Assembly: GCA_900771065.1 (NCBI GenBank)
Contig: CAAGMP010000290.1
Coordinates: forward strand, 1 to 5,993
DNA: 5,993 nt
Direction: 5' to 3'
Source: an uncultured Acinetobacter sp.
Lineage (GTDB): Bacteria; Pseudomonadota; Gammaproteobacteria; Pseudomonadales; Moraxellaceae
Every line of letters begins with the position of its first letter. The first letter of the stretch is position 1. The position numbers and the translations under genes are program-made. Positions 1-5,540 of this stretch are shown here, one piece after another. The notes below the pieces were generated by a model, which worked only from the letters and a program-made list of their open reading frames with translations, ran no database searches and was not told the DNA's origin.

Positions 1-119
1 ATTGGTGTTTTTGTATGACTTAAATTCAATGTATTTTCTGTGGTTTTCAGAAACGAATCTGTAACCGAACATCCTGCTAAAGTTAAAACTGTTGTACTTA
101 TAGCCCAAAAACGCAACAT
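1..119 (-). CDS. Putative lipoprotein, N-terminal part only (runs off the left edge)
   Basis: Reading the minus strand from the ATG at 119-117 gives an open frame of 39 codons to the window edge. It begins MLRFWAISTTVLTLAGC: a short basic n-region (R3), a hydrophobic stretch and a lipobox L14-A15-G16-C17. This is the pattern cleaved by signal peptidase II, with Cys17 becoming the lipidated residue. Residue +2 is Ser, not Asp, so by the usual Lol rule the protein would go to the outer membrane. The start is supported by a strong Shine-Dalgarno AGGAG at 129-125, five bases before the ATG. The mature part seen (SVTDSFLKTTENTLNLSH...) is polar, and I do not recognise the family. It lies downstream of the FAD oxidase on the same strand, but a terminator hairpin separates them. 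Lipoprotein status is well supported; its role is unknown. Confidence 0.75.
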   Translation of the reverse strand, partial: MLRFWAISTTVLTLAGCSVTDSFLKTTENTLNLSHTKTP

Positions 120-124
120 ATTTT

Positions 125-129
125 CTCCT
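125..129 (-). promoter_or_regulatory. Ribosome binding site of the lipoprotein gene
   Basis: AGGAG on the minus strand with a five-base spacer to the ATG at 119-117. It fixes the start of this short partial gene. It lies only four bases beyond the stem of the preceding terminator hairpin. Confidence 0.7.
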
Positions 130-133
130 AAAT

Positions 134-165
134 AAAAAGGCATAACGTTTTCGTTATGCCTTTTT
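134..165 (-). terminator. Rho-independent terminator between FAD oxidase and lipoprotein genes
   Basis: Perfect 14-bp stem: arms 134-147 (AAAAAGGCATAACG) and 152-165, with a four-base loop at 148-151. The A-run and T-run flanks make it symmetrical, so it could work in either direction. On the minus strand it ends in five T, then ATTT, and it follows the oxidase stop codon by about 38 bases. Terminating the oxidase transcript is therefore the natural role. No plus-strand gene ends here. Confidence 0.85.
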
Positions 166-203
166 GTTTACCTCAATTTAAACGAGGGATCAAGTCATGA
201 AAA

Positions 204-1613
204 TTATAAATCGAATAATTTACCCGGATTCATAATGCCATTTGGATCAAAAACTTGTTTTAATGCTTTCATATATTCAATTTCTTCTGCTGAACGTGTA
301 TAGCCCAAGTATGGTTTTTTAGTCATACCCACACCATGTTCTGCTGAAATTGAACCATCATATTTTTGTACGGTTTCAAACACATATTTATTGACGTGTT
401 TACATTTTTCAAAAAATTCGTCTTTGGTTAAATTTTCAGGTTTTAAAATATTTAAGTGCAAATTACCATCACCAATGTGACCGAACCAACAAATTTCAAA
501 ATCAGGATAATTTTGTGTCACAATATGTTCGATTTCTGCAATAAAAGCAGGAACATGAGTAATGAGTACAGAAATATCATTTTTATATGGCGTGAATGGT
601 GCAATTGATTCAGAAATATCTTCACGTAAACGCCATAAATTATGCACTTGATCTAAACTTTGGCTTAATACACCATCTAAAACCCAACCTTGTTCCATGC
701 AATGTTCAAATAGTTCCATTGCTTTGTCCATAATCGGTTCGTATGGTGCTTCAAACTCAAGTAAAACATAAAATGGACATTCTGTTTCAAATGGGCGTTG
801 AACATGACCATGTGCCAATACTTTTTGCATTGCCAATTCGCCAAAAAACTCAAATGCCGTTAAATCAATTTTAGATTGAAATGCATGTAAAATTGGCATT
901 ACTGCATCAAAATCAGGTACACCTAACACCATCACTTGCAAATCTTGTGGTTGACGTTCCAATTTAATTTCAGCTTCAGTAATTAAACCTAAAGTACCTT
1001 CGCCACCTGTAAACAAATGTTGCAACGCATAACCTGTGGCATTTTTAATCATGCCTTTATTTAAACGTAAAATATCGCCCTTACCTGTCACCACCGTTAA
1101 GCCTAAGACCCAATTGCGTGTCATGCCATATTTAATGACTTTAATACCGCCTGCGTTGGTGCTGATGTTGCCGCCAATTTGTGATGATCCTGAAGAAGCA
1201 AAATCGACAGGGTAATACATGCCTTGTTCTTCAGCATAATTTTGTAATTGTTCAGTTACGACACCTGCTTGCACACGTACCATACGATCGGCAGGGAAAA
1301 ACTCCAAAATTTGGTTCATTTTATCCATGCTAACGACAATTTCACCATTCGATGCCACAGCACCTGCTGATAAACCTGTACGACCACCACTTGGCGTAAT
1401 TGCAACATGAAATTGATTGGCTAATTGAACAATCGCTTGGACTTGTTCCGTTGTAGATGGAAAAACAATAACAGACGGATTTGGATCGAAATGTTTGGTA
1501 TGATCACGACCCCAGTTTTGGAGACTATCGGTATCGGTTTTAATCCGATTTTCACCAACAAGTTCAGTCAATTGGCTTAATAACTCAGGAGGTAAAGCAA
1601 CTGGAGCATTCAT
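204..1613 (-). CDS. FAD-linked oxidase, D-2-hydroxyglutarate dehydrogenase type
   Basis: A 469-residue flavoprotein of the FAD-binding type 4 (PCMH) / FAD-oxidase C family. The N-terminal FAD domain (about 45-220) has the PSGGRTG loop at 74-80 and the segment around SSGSSQIGGNISTNAGG (140-156). The C-terminal domain has WRLRE (327-331), GHIGDGNLH (378-386), AEHGVG (424-429) and the terminal NPGK (462-465). By comparison with human D2HGDH, His379, His386 and Glu425 would be metal ligands, and Arg330 and Lys344 would bind substrate carboxylates. The expected reaction is D-2-hydroxyglutarate to 2-oxoglutarate, with electrons passed to electron-transfer flavoprotein. The ATG at 1613-1611 is preferred: the upstream in-frame TTG at 1631 has no Shine-Dalgarno, whereas a weak AAGG lies about ten bases before the ATG. 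Divergent pairing with serA supports the substrate assignment. A D-lactate or other 2-hydroxyacid dehydrogenase of the same family cannot be excluded. Confidence 0.85.
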   Translation of the reverse strand: MNAPVALPPELLSQLTELVGENRIKTDTDSLQNWGRDHTKHFDPNPSVIVFPSTTEQVQAIVQLANQFHVAITPSGGRTGLSAGAVASNGEIVVSMDKMNQILEFFPADRMVRVQAGVVTEQLQNYAEEQGMYYPVDFASSGSSQIGGNISTNAGGIKVIKYGMTRNWVLGLTVVTGKGDILRLNKGMIKNATGYALQHLFTGGEGTLGLITEAEIKLERQPQDLQVMVLGVPDFDAVMPILHAFQSKIDLTAFEFFGELAMQKVLAHGHVQRPFETECPFYVLLEFEAPYEPIMDKAMELFEHCMEQGWVLDGVLSQSLDQVHNLWRLREDISESIAPFTPYKNDISVLITHVPAFIAEIEHIVTQNYPDFEICWFGHIGDGNLHLNILKPENLTKDEFFEKCKHVNKYVFETVQKYDGSISAEHGVGMTKKPYLGYTRSAEEIEYMKALKQVFDPNGIMNPGKLFDL

Positions 1614-1648
1614 CGTTTTCAGGCCTTGCAAGAAGTAAAACAGGTAGA

Positions 1649-1664
1649 TTTTAGCGCGCTAAAA
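1649..1664. promoter_or_regulatory. 16-bp perfect palindrome, candidate operator of the FAD oxidase gene
   Basis: TTTTAGCGCGCTAAAA is perfectly self-complementary. It sits 35 bases upstream of the oxidase ATG, within what would be its leader or promoter-proximal DNA. The GC-rich centre flanked by A/T is typical of a site for a dimeric helix-turn-helix regulator. In RNA it could fold only as a six-bp stem with a CGCG loop. No regulator gene is present in the window, so the binding protein is unknown. Confidence 0.5.
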
Positions 1665-1757
1665 AATCATTGAAAAGAACAATAGTCTACAATGAAAAGA
1701 GGATTAATTTGAATAAATTTTACCCTATTTTTTAGTTCAAATTGCACTATGCACGCC

Positions 1758-1763
1758 ATTATA
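1758..1763 (-). promoter_or_regulatory. Possible -10 element for the FAD oxidase gene
   Basis: A perfect TATAAT on the minus strand in the divergent region. No recognisable -35 lies 16-18 bases upstream and there is no extended -10 TG, so the call is weak. Transcription from it would give a leader of about 140 bases that includes the palindrome. Confidence 0.3.
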
Positions 1764-1841
1764 AAGTATTTTCGATCAAGTCGCAGAAATAACTATTTTT
1801 ATAATCTCAGCTTTTAAATTACATAGTTAATTCAACCGAAT

Positions 1842-1881
1842 TTGTCCATATCTTAGAAAAATAGTCCTCCGCTTGTCCATA
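1842..1881 (+). repeat. Direct repeat TTGTCCATA upstream of the serA promoter
   Basis: The nine-base word occurs at 1842-1850 and again at 1873-1881, with starts 31 bp apart, close to three helical turns. The second copy would lie about 45-52 bases upstream of the inferred serA transcription start, where an activator commonly binds. A third copy at 724-732 lies inside the oxidase gene, so the word is not confined to the promoter. Confidence 0.35.
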
Positions 1882-1909
1882 AAGAGCATATATATCCTGC
1901 TTTTTCATG

Positions 1910-1918
1910 TGTTATGAT
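1910..1918 (+). promoter_or_regulatory. Extended -10 promoter of serA
   Basis: TGTTATGAT fits the extended -10 pattern TGnTATAAT, with TATGAT at 1913-1918. There is no consensus -35 at 1889-1895 (only ATATAT), which is normal for extended -10 promoters. Transcription would begin near 1925, giving a leader of about 30 bases with a Shine-Dalgarno. This start point lies downstream of the upstream in-frame ATG at 1914, and so supports initiation at 1956. Confidence 0.55.
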
Positions 1919-1946
1919 AGTGACACTAAAATTTGGCCTTTGTAGC

Positions 1947-1950
1947 GGAG
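1947..1950 (+). promoter_or_regulatory. Ribosome binding site of serA, decides the start
   Basis: GGAG, five bases before the ATG at 1956. The in-frame ATG at 1914 has no such site, so the 14 extra codons between them are not counted in the gene. Confidence 0.7.
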
Positions 1951-1955
1951 CCGTA

Positions 1956-3188
1956 ATGAGCCAACATCTTTCTCTACCTAAAGATAAAATTCGTTTCTTG
2001 TTGTTAGAAGGCGTTCACCAAAACGCAATCGATACCTTGCATGCTGCTGGATACACCAACATCGATTATCGCAAAACTGCGCTTGAAGGCGAAGCGCTTA
2101 AAGAGGCGATTAAAGATGCACATTTCATTGGTATTCGTTCGCGTACACAATTAACAGAAGAAGTTTTTGAAGCGGCAAATAAACTTATTGCTGTGGGTTG
2201 TTTCTGTATTGGTACAAACCAAGTCGACTTAAATGCGGCAATGGTTCGTGGTATTCCTGTATTCAATGCACCATATTCAAATACGCGTTCTGTTGCTGAA
2301 TTGGTACTTGCAGAAACTATTCTTCTTTTACGTCGCGTTCCTGAAAAATCAACTGATACGCATGCTGGCGGTTGGAATAAATCGGCAGTGGGTTCATTTG
2401 AAACACGTGGCAAAACTTTAGGTATTGTCGGTTACGGCTCAATTGGTTCACAACTTTCTGTTTTAGCTGAAAGTTTAGGTATGCATGTCATTTATTATGA
2501 TGTTGTGACTAAATTACCAATGGGTAACGCACGTCAAGTTGGCTCAATGGCTGAGTTATTGGCAACTGCCGATGTAGTGACTCTACACGTACCTGATTTA
2601 CCATCTACCCGTAATTTCTTTGGTAAAGAACAATTTGCACAAATGAAAGCAGGTTCAATTTTCCTTAATGCTGCACGTGGTACATGTGTCATTATTGAAG
2701 ACCTTGCTGATGCTTTAAAATCAGGTCACATTGCAGGCGCTGCGGTTGACGTATTCCCGAAAGAACCAAAAGCAAATGGTGAAGAGTTTATTTCTCCGTT
2801 ACGTAATCTGCCTAACGTGATTTTAACTCCTCACGTTGGTGGTTCAACCATGGAAGCTCAAGCCAATATTGGTTTAGAAGTTGCAGAAAAATTTGTAGCT
2901 TATTCTGACCGTGGTATGACTTTATCTGCAGTCAACTTCCCTGAAATTGCTTTACCATTGACTGAAGGAAAACACCGTTTATTGCATATTCACAAAAATA
3001 TTCCAGGTGTTTTATCTAAAATCAATAACTTATTCGCTGAGCATGGTATCAACATCTCTGGTCAATCTTTAATGACTAAAGGTGATGTCGGTTATTTGGT
3101 TATGGATGTTGATGCAACCGCATCACAAGAAGCACTAGATACCTTACATGAAGTTGAAGGTACAATTCGCGTACGCGTTTTATTCTAA
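1956..3188 (+). CDS. serA: D-3-phosphoglycerate dehydrogenase SerA
   Basis: First enzyme of the phosphorylated L-serine pathway, oxidising 3-phosphoglycerate to 3-phosphohydroxypyruvate with NAD. The 410-residue protein equals the E. coli enzyme in length when started at the ATG with the GGAG site. Order: substrate domain (N-terminal part plus about 295-325), Rossmann NAD domain with GYGSIG at 159-164 and Asp182 after the second strand, then a C-terminal ACT domain (about 340-410). The catalytic triad aligns as Arg241 (NAARGT), Glu270 and His293. Lys40, Arg61 and Arg63 match substrate-binding residues of E. coli SerA. ACT residues His346, Asn348 and Asn366 match the E. coli L-serine site (His344, Asn346, Asn364), so feedback inhibition by serine is predicted. 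E. coli SerA also reduces 2-oxoglutarate to D-2-hydroxyglutarate, which explains the divergent flavoprotein neighbour. Monocistronic by its own promoter and terminator. Confidence 0.97.
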   Translation: MSQHLSLPKDKIRFLLLEGVHQNAIDTLHAAGYTNIDYRKTALEGEALKEAIKDAHFIGIRSRTQLTEEVFEAANKLIAVGCFCIGTNQVDLNAAMVRGIPVFNAPYSNTRSVAELVLAETILLLRRVPEKSTDTHAGGWNKSAVGSFETRGKTLGIVGYGSIGSQLSVLAESLGMHVIYYDVVTKLPMGNARQVGSMAELLATADVVTLHVPDLPSTRNFFGKEQFAQMKAGSIFLNAARGTCVIIEDLADALKSGHIAGAAVDVFPKEPKANGEEFISPLRNLPNVILTPHVGGSTMEAQANIGLEVAEKFVAYSDRGMTLSAVNFPEIALPLTEGKHRLLHIHKNIPGVLSKINNLFAEHGINISGQSLMTKGDVGYLVMDVDATASQEALDTLHEVEGTIRVRVLF

Positions 3189-3201
3189 TTTAAACTGATT
3201 G

Positions 3202-3234
3202 AAAAAGACCACAGTTAAGCTGTGGTCTTTTTTT
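3202..3234 (+). terminator. Rho-independent terminator of serA
   Basis: A 13-bp perfect stem: arms 3202-3214 (AAAAAGACCACAG) and 3220-3232, loop TTAAG at 3215-3219, and a run of seven T at 3228-3234. It begins 14 bases after the serA stop and ends 14 bases before the ATG of the next gene. Confidence 0.9.
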
Positions 3235-3248
3235 AAGTGAAAATAACT

Positions 3249-4112
3249 ATGATCAACACGCAATTTATGGCAATCATTTTGATGATTTTGTCCATGATTT
3301 CCTACCAAATTAGTGCTTCTTTTGCCAAACAACTTTTTCAAACTCTTGATCCTCTGACTGTCACCGTTTTACGACTTTGTTTTGCTAGTATTTTAGTCAT
3401 GGTGATGTTACGTTCATGGACAATAATTAAACGATTACCACAATTAAAATGGCGAGATTTACTTGGTTATAGTTTGTCTTTGGGTTTAATGAACATCTTA
3501 TTTTATTTTTCCCTAGACGAACTCCCGCAAGGAATTGCAGTTGGTTTAGAATTTATTGGTCCTTTAGGTTTGGCATTACTTTCAATTCAACAACGTAAAG
3601 ATTACATTTGGGTTGGATTGGCTATTTTAGGGATCATTTTAATGGTGCCATGGGGGCAAACTCAGCAAGATCATTTTTCTATTTTGGGTGCAAGCTGTGC
3701 TTTAGCCGCAGGTTTTTGTTGGGCTTTATATATTTATTTTGGACATAAAGTCATTCAACAACAAATTGGCATGCATGCTTTAACACTGGCAATTAGCATT
3801 TCAGCACTTACTTTATTGCCATTTGGTTTATATTTTCAAAGCGAGCAATTATTAAATACTCAATATTGGGGGCAAGCTTTAATGATTGCCTTGTTAGCGA
3901 CAGCCATTCCTTATGCTTTAGATTTAAAAGCACTCAAATATTTATCTAAATTAAGTTATGGTACATTATCGAGTTTATCGCCTGCTTTAGCTGCATTAAC
4001 AGGTTGGTTGTTGCTTAAAGAAGTGATTAGTTTCAGCCAATGGATTGCGCTATTTTGTATTATCATTGCATCCATTGGCGTCACTACGTTGAGCAATAAA
4101 TCAAAAATTTAA
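3249..4112 (+). CDS. rhtA: RhtA-like threonine/homoserine exporter (EamA/DMT superfamily)
   Basis: A 287-residue inner-membrane protein with about ten hydrophobic segments (roughly 8-25, 35-54, 71-90, 93-112, 118-135, 145-164, 174-193, 207-226, 236-256, 263-281), forming two EamA repeats. It aligns well by eye with E. coli RhtA: SASFAKQLF, VTVLRL, LMNILFYFSL, GIAVGLEFIGPL, IPYALDLKAL and GTLSSLSPALAAL each have a close counterpart at the same place. RhtA exports threonine and homoserine; whether this copy moves those or other amino acids cannot be read from sequence. The ATG at 3249 is preferred over the in-frame GTG at 3237, which abuts the serA terminator and has no ribosome binding site. 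Even the ATG has only a weak TAAGTGA upstream. The 3' end overlaps convergent truB by 12 bp. Confidence 0.85.
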   Translation: MINTQFMAIILMILSMISYQISASFAKQLFQTLDPLTVTVLRLCFASILVMVMLRSWTIIKRLPQLKWRDLLGYSLSLGLMNILFYFSLDELPQGIAVGLEFIGPLGLALLSIQQRKDYIWVGLAILGIILMVPWGQTQQDHFSILGASCALAAGFCWALYIYFGHKVIQQQIGMHALTLAISISALTLLPFGLYFQSEQLLNTQYWGQALMIALLATAIPYALDLKALKYLSKLSYGTLSSLSPALAALTGWLLLKEVISFSQWIALFCIIIASIGVTTLSNKSKI

Positions 4113-5006
4113 TACCCGTTTTGGCACAAGACGTTTTTTATCGGTAATTTGTGCTAAACCTAAACATTGCTCACCATCAAAAACTACCACTTCTTCTAAT
4201 GCTGCATGATCAATATTACTTTCCATACCACGACTAAAATACACTGCTCGACCTTCAGGAATTTGAATCTGTGGTAAATGCGCAATTGGAGCATAAACAG
4301 GCAATAACAACGCTTCACGCTCTGATTCAGATAAACTTTCCAAGTAATCAATCGTATATTCAGGCATTAAATTAAAATGTCCTGTTTGAATACGATGTAA
4401 ATAAGTCAAATGACCGTACGTACCTAATGCTTTAGCAATATCTTCACCTAAAACACGAATATAAGTTCCTTTTGAACAGGTGATATCTAAAGTTAAACTA
4501 GTTGCGTCAAAATCTAATAATTCAATCGCATAAATTTCAATAGGTCTAGCTTCTCTTTCAATTTCAATGCCTTGCCGTGCAAGTTCATATAAAGGACGAC
4601 CTTGTTTTTTTAATGCAGAATACATTGGTGGCACTTGCAAAATTTGTCCAACAAATTGATTTAATGCATTTTGAATGTCTTGTTGTGTCAAAATTGGAAC
4701 TGCTTGCTGCTGTAAAATTTCGCCCTCAATGTCACCTGTAGTTGTGCTATGTCCTAAAAAAATAGTGGTTTGATAGCGTTTGGTTGAGTCTAATAAATAA
4801 TGTGAAAACTTAGTTGCCTCACCTAAACAAATTGGTAAAAGCCCCGAAGCTAAAGGATCAAGCGCACCTGTATGACCTGCTTTTTGCGCACGATATAACC
4901 AACGTACTTTTTGTAAAGCGGCATTTGAACTAATCCCCAACGGTTTATTTAATAAAAAAACACCGCTAATAGCGCGACGCTGAATTTTAGTTGTAGATGA
5001 TTTCAT
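4101..5006 (-). CDS. truB: tRNA pseudouridine(55) synthase TruB
   Basis: Converts U55 of the T-loop of tRNAs to pseudouridine in the cytoplasm. The 301-residue protein has the family signature GHTGALDPLASG at 44-55 with catalytic Asp50 (E. coli Asp48), KRY with Tyr78, PPMYSALK (126-133) and CSKGTYIR (177-184, the Arg of the active site). The final 60 residues or so form the TruB C-terminal PUA-like domain, ending in RLVPKRV. The ATG at 5006-5004 must be the start, because an in-frame TGA lies three codons upstream (5015-5013). No Shine-Dalgarno is visible before it. In many proteobacteria truB lies in the nusA-infB-rbfA cluster; here it follows rplS beyond a terminator, so it probably has its own promoter. 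Its last codons overlap the end of rhtA. Confidence 0.97.
   Translation of the reverse strand: MKSSTTKIQRRAISGVFLLNKPLGISSNAALQKVRWLYRAQKAGHTGALDPLASGLLPICLGEATKFSHYLLDSTKRYQTTIFLGHSTTTGDIEGEILQQQAVPILTQQDIQNALNQFVGQILQVPPMYSALKKQGRPLYELARQGIEIEREARPIEIYAIELLDFDATSLTLDITCSKGTYIRVLGEDIAKALGTYGHLTYLHRIQTGHFNLMPEYTIDYLESLSESEREALLLPVYAPIAHLPQIQIPEGRAVYFSRGMESNIDHAALEEVVVFDGEQCLGLAQITDKKRLVPKRVLNF
4117..4139 (+). terminator. Possible rhtA terminator inside the truB coding end
   Basis: Arms CGTTTTG (4117-4123) and CAAGACG (4127-4133) form a seven-bp stem with one G-U pair and a three-base loop, followed by six T (4134-4139). It starts five bases after the rhtA stop codon and lies within truB codons for the conserved C-terminal RLVPKR segment. 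The stem is short and only moderately stable, so it may be chance. Confidence 0.4.
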
Positions 5007-5028
5007 AACAGATCAAAGCCCAATACAG

Positions 5029-5034
5029 AATATA
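5029..5034 (-). promoter_or_regulatory. Possible -10 element for truB
   Basis: TATATT on the minus strand between the rplS terminator and truB. A start about seven bases on would give a leader of roughly 16 bases, in keeping with the missing Shine-Dalgarno. The -35 position falls in the terminator hairpin and reads GCCAAA, a poor match, so this is tentative. Confidence 0.25.
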
Positions 5035-5036
5035 GT

Positions 5037-5066
5037 AAAAAAAATGCGCCATTTGGCGCATTTTTG
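5037..5066 (-). terminator. Rho-independent terminator of rplS
   Basis: An 11-bp perfect stem: arms 5040-5050 and 5055-5065, with GC-rich core TGCGCC/GGCGCA and a four-base loop. On the minus strand it ends in eight T (5044-5037). It begins about 17 bases after the rplS stop codon and ends about 30 bases before the truB ATG. Confidence 0.88.
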
Positions 5067-5082
5067 ACTCAAGTAAAACGAA

Positions 5083-5451
5083 TTACGCTTTACGAGCTGG
5101 TAATTTTTCACGAATACGTGCTGCTTTACCTGATAATTCACGTAGGTAATAAAGTTTAGCACGACGTACGTCACCACGACGTTTCACTTCAATGCTTGCA
5201 ACGATTGGAGAATGAGTTTGGAATACACGCTCAACACCAACGCCACTTGAAATTTTGCGTACTGTAAACGCAGAGTTCAAGCCACGGTTTTTCTTCGCAA
5301 TAACAACGCCTTCAAATGCTTGTAGACGCTCGCGGTCACCTTCTTTTACTTTTACTTGAACAACAACTGTGTCACCAGGAGCAAAAGCAGGAATATCTTG
5401 TTTTAACTGTGCATTTTCAACAGCTTGAACTAAAGGATGTTTACCACTCAT
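5083..5451 (-). CDS. rplS: 50S ribosomal protein L19
   Basis: Ribosomal protein L19 (bL19), located at the interface of the 50S and 30S subunits. The 122-residue product carries the family core almost unchanged: FAPGDTVVVQVKVKEG, RLQAFEGVVIA, RGLNSAFTVRKIS, GVERVFQTHSP, KRRGDVRRAKLYYLRE and GKAARIREKL. It is a few residues longer than E. coli L19 (115), with the extra length at both ends. The ATG at 5451-5449 is chosen because GGAG at 5464-5461 precedes it by nine bases; the in-frame TTG at 5466 overlaps that very GGAG and would be untranslatable from it. It follows trmD on the same strand, as in the rpsP-rimM-trmD-rplS operon, but with a 164-bp structured spacer. It is followed by a strong terminator. 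Confidence 0.98.
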   Translation of the reverse strand: MSGKHPLVQAVENAQLKQDIPAFAPGDTVVVQVKVKEGDRERLQAFEGVVIAKKNRGLNSAFTVRKISSGVGVERVFQTHSPIVASIEVKRRGDVRRAKLYYLRELSGKAARIREKLPARKA

Positions 5452-5460
5452 TGTGGGAAT

Positions 5461-5464
5461 CTCC
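5461..5464 (-). promoter_or_regulatory. rplS: Ribosome binding site of rplS
   Basis: GGAG on the minus strand, nine bases before the ATG at 5451. It lies seven bases beyond the nearer stem-loop of the leader (5472-5498), so folding of that hairpin or binding of a protein to it could affect initiation. Confidence 0.65.
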
Positions 5465-5471
5465 AATATAT

Positions 5472-5498
5472 GCGGCTCAGAAGAGGTCTGATTTCCGC
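5472..5498 (-). other. Leader stem-loop next to the rplS ribosome binding site
   Basis: On the minus strand GCGG (5498-5495) pairs with CCGC (5475-5472), and inside it TCAGA (5491-5487) pairs with TCTGA (5481-5477) around the loop CCTCT. An asymmetric internal loop (AAA against G) separates the two helices. There is no T-run, so it is not a terminator. A two-helix stem with an internal loop just before a ribosomal-protein gene resembles an autoregulatory leader; this function is inferred. Confidence 0.45.
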
Positions 5499-5540
5499 TG
5501 GGGATAGAGGCTCAACGCATATCGACCCGGTTATCTTTCC

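Larger units (their letters stand above)
1614..1955. promoter_or_regulatory. Divergent control region between FAD oxidase and serA
   Basis: This 342-bp AT-rich stretch holds no convincing gene and must carry both outward promoters. On the oxidase side are a 16-bp palindrome (1649-1664) and a minus-strand TATAAT (1763-1758) with no good -35; from it the leader would be roughly 140 bases. On the serA side are two copies of TTGTCCATA (1842-1850, 1873-1881) and an extended -10 at 1910-1918. A plus-strand TATAAT at 1800-1805 also lacks a matching -35 and would give a longer serA leader. The only small frame of note (1749-1817, 22 codons) lacks a ribosome binding site. Confidence 0.7.

Noticed and set aside
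1614..1631. Extension of the FAD oxidase to a TTG at 1631
   Set aside because: No ribosome binding site precedes the TTG, and the ATG at 1613 begins a protein of normal family length.
1743..1753. TGCACTATGCA in the divergent region
   Set aside because: It is two TGCA tetramers three bases apart, too short to separate from chance.
1749..1817. A 22-codon frame in the divergent intergenic region
   Set aside because: There is no Shine-Dalgarno before the ATG and no recognisable product; frames this short are expected by chance.
1909..1926. GTGT...ACAC inverted repeat around the serA -10
   Set aside because: The arms match over only four bases; the extended -10 explains the region better.
1914..1955. 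Fourteen extra N-terminal codons of serA from the ATG at 1914
   Set aside because: There is no ribosome binding site, the ATG overlaps the extended -10 element, and starting at 1956 gives exactly the E. coli length with GGAG in place.
2066..2413. A 115-codon open frame on the minus strand inside serA
   Set aside because: It lies wholly antisense to a conserved gene, shows no family resemblance and has no context as a gene.
2233..2421. A 62-codon plus-strand frame inside serA
   Set aside because: It is out of frame with serA, with composition typical of a shadow frame and no independent support.
3168..3177. Ten-bp palindrome CGCGTACGCG near the end of serA
   Set aside because: It encodes the conserved Arg-Val-Arg of the C-terminus, so codon choice for those residues explains it.
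5452..5466. Extension of L19 by five residues from a TTG at 5466
   Set aside because: The TTG overlaps the GGAG that serves the ATG at 5451, and nothing upstream could act as its binding site.
5316..5507. A 63-codon plus-strand frame opposite rplS
   Set aside because: It is antisense to L19; the leucine-rich product reflects the complement of L19 codons.
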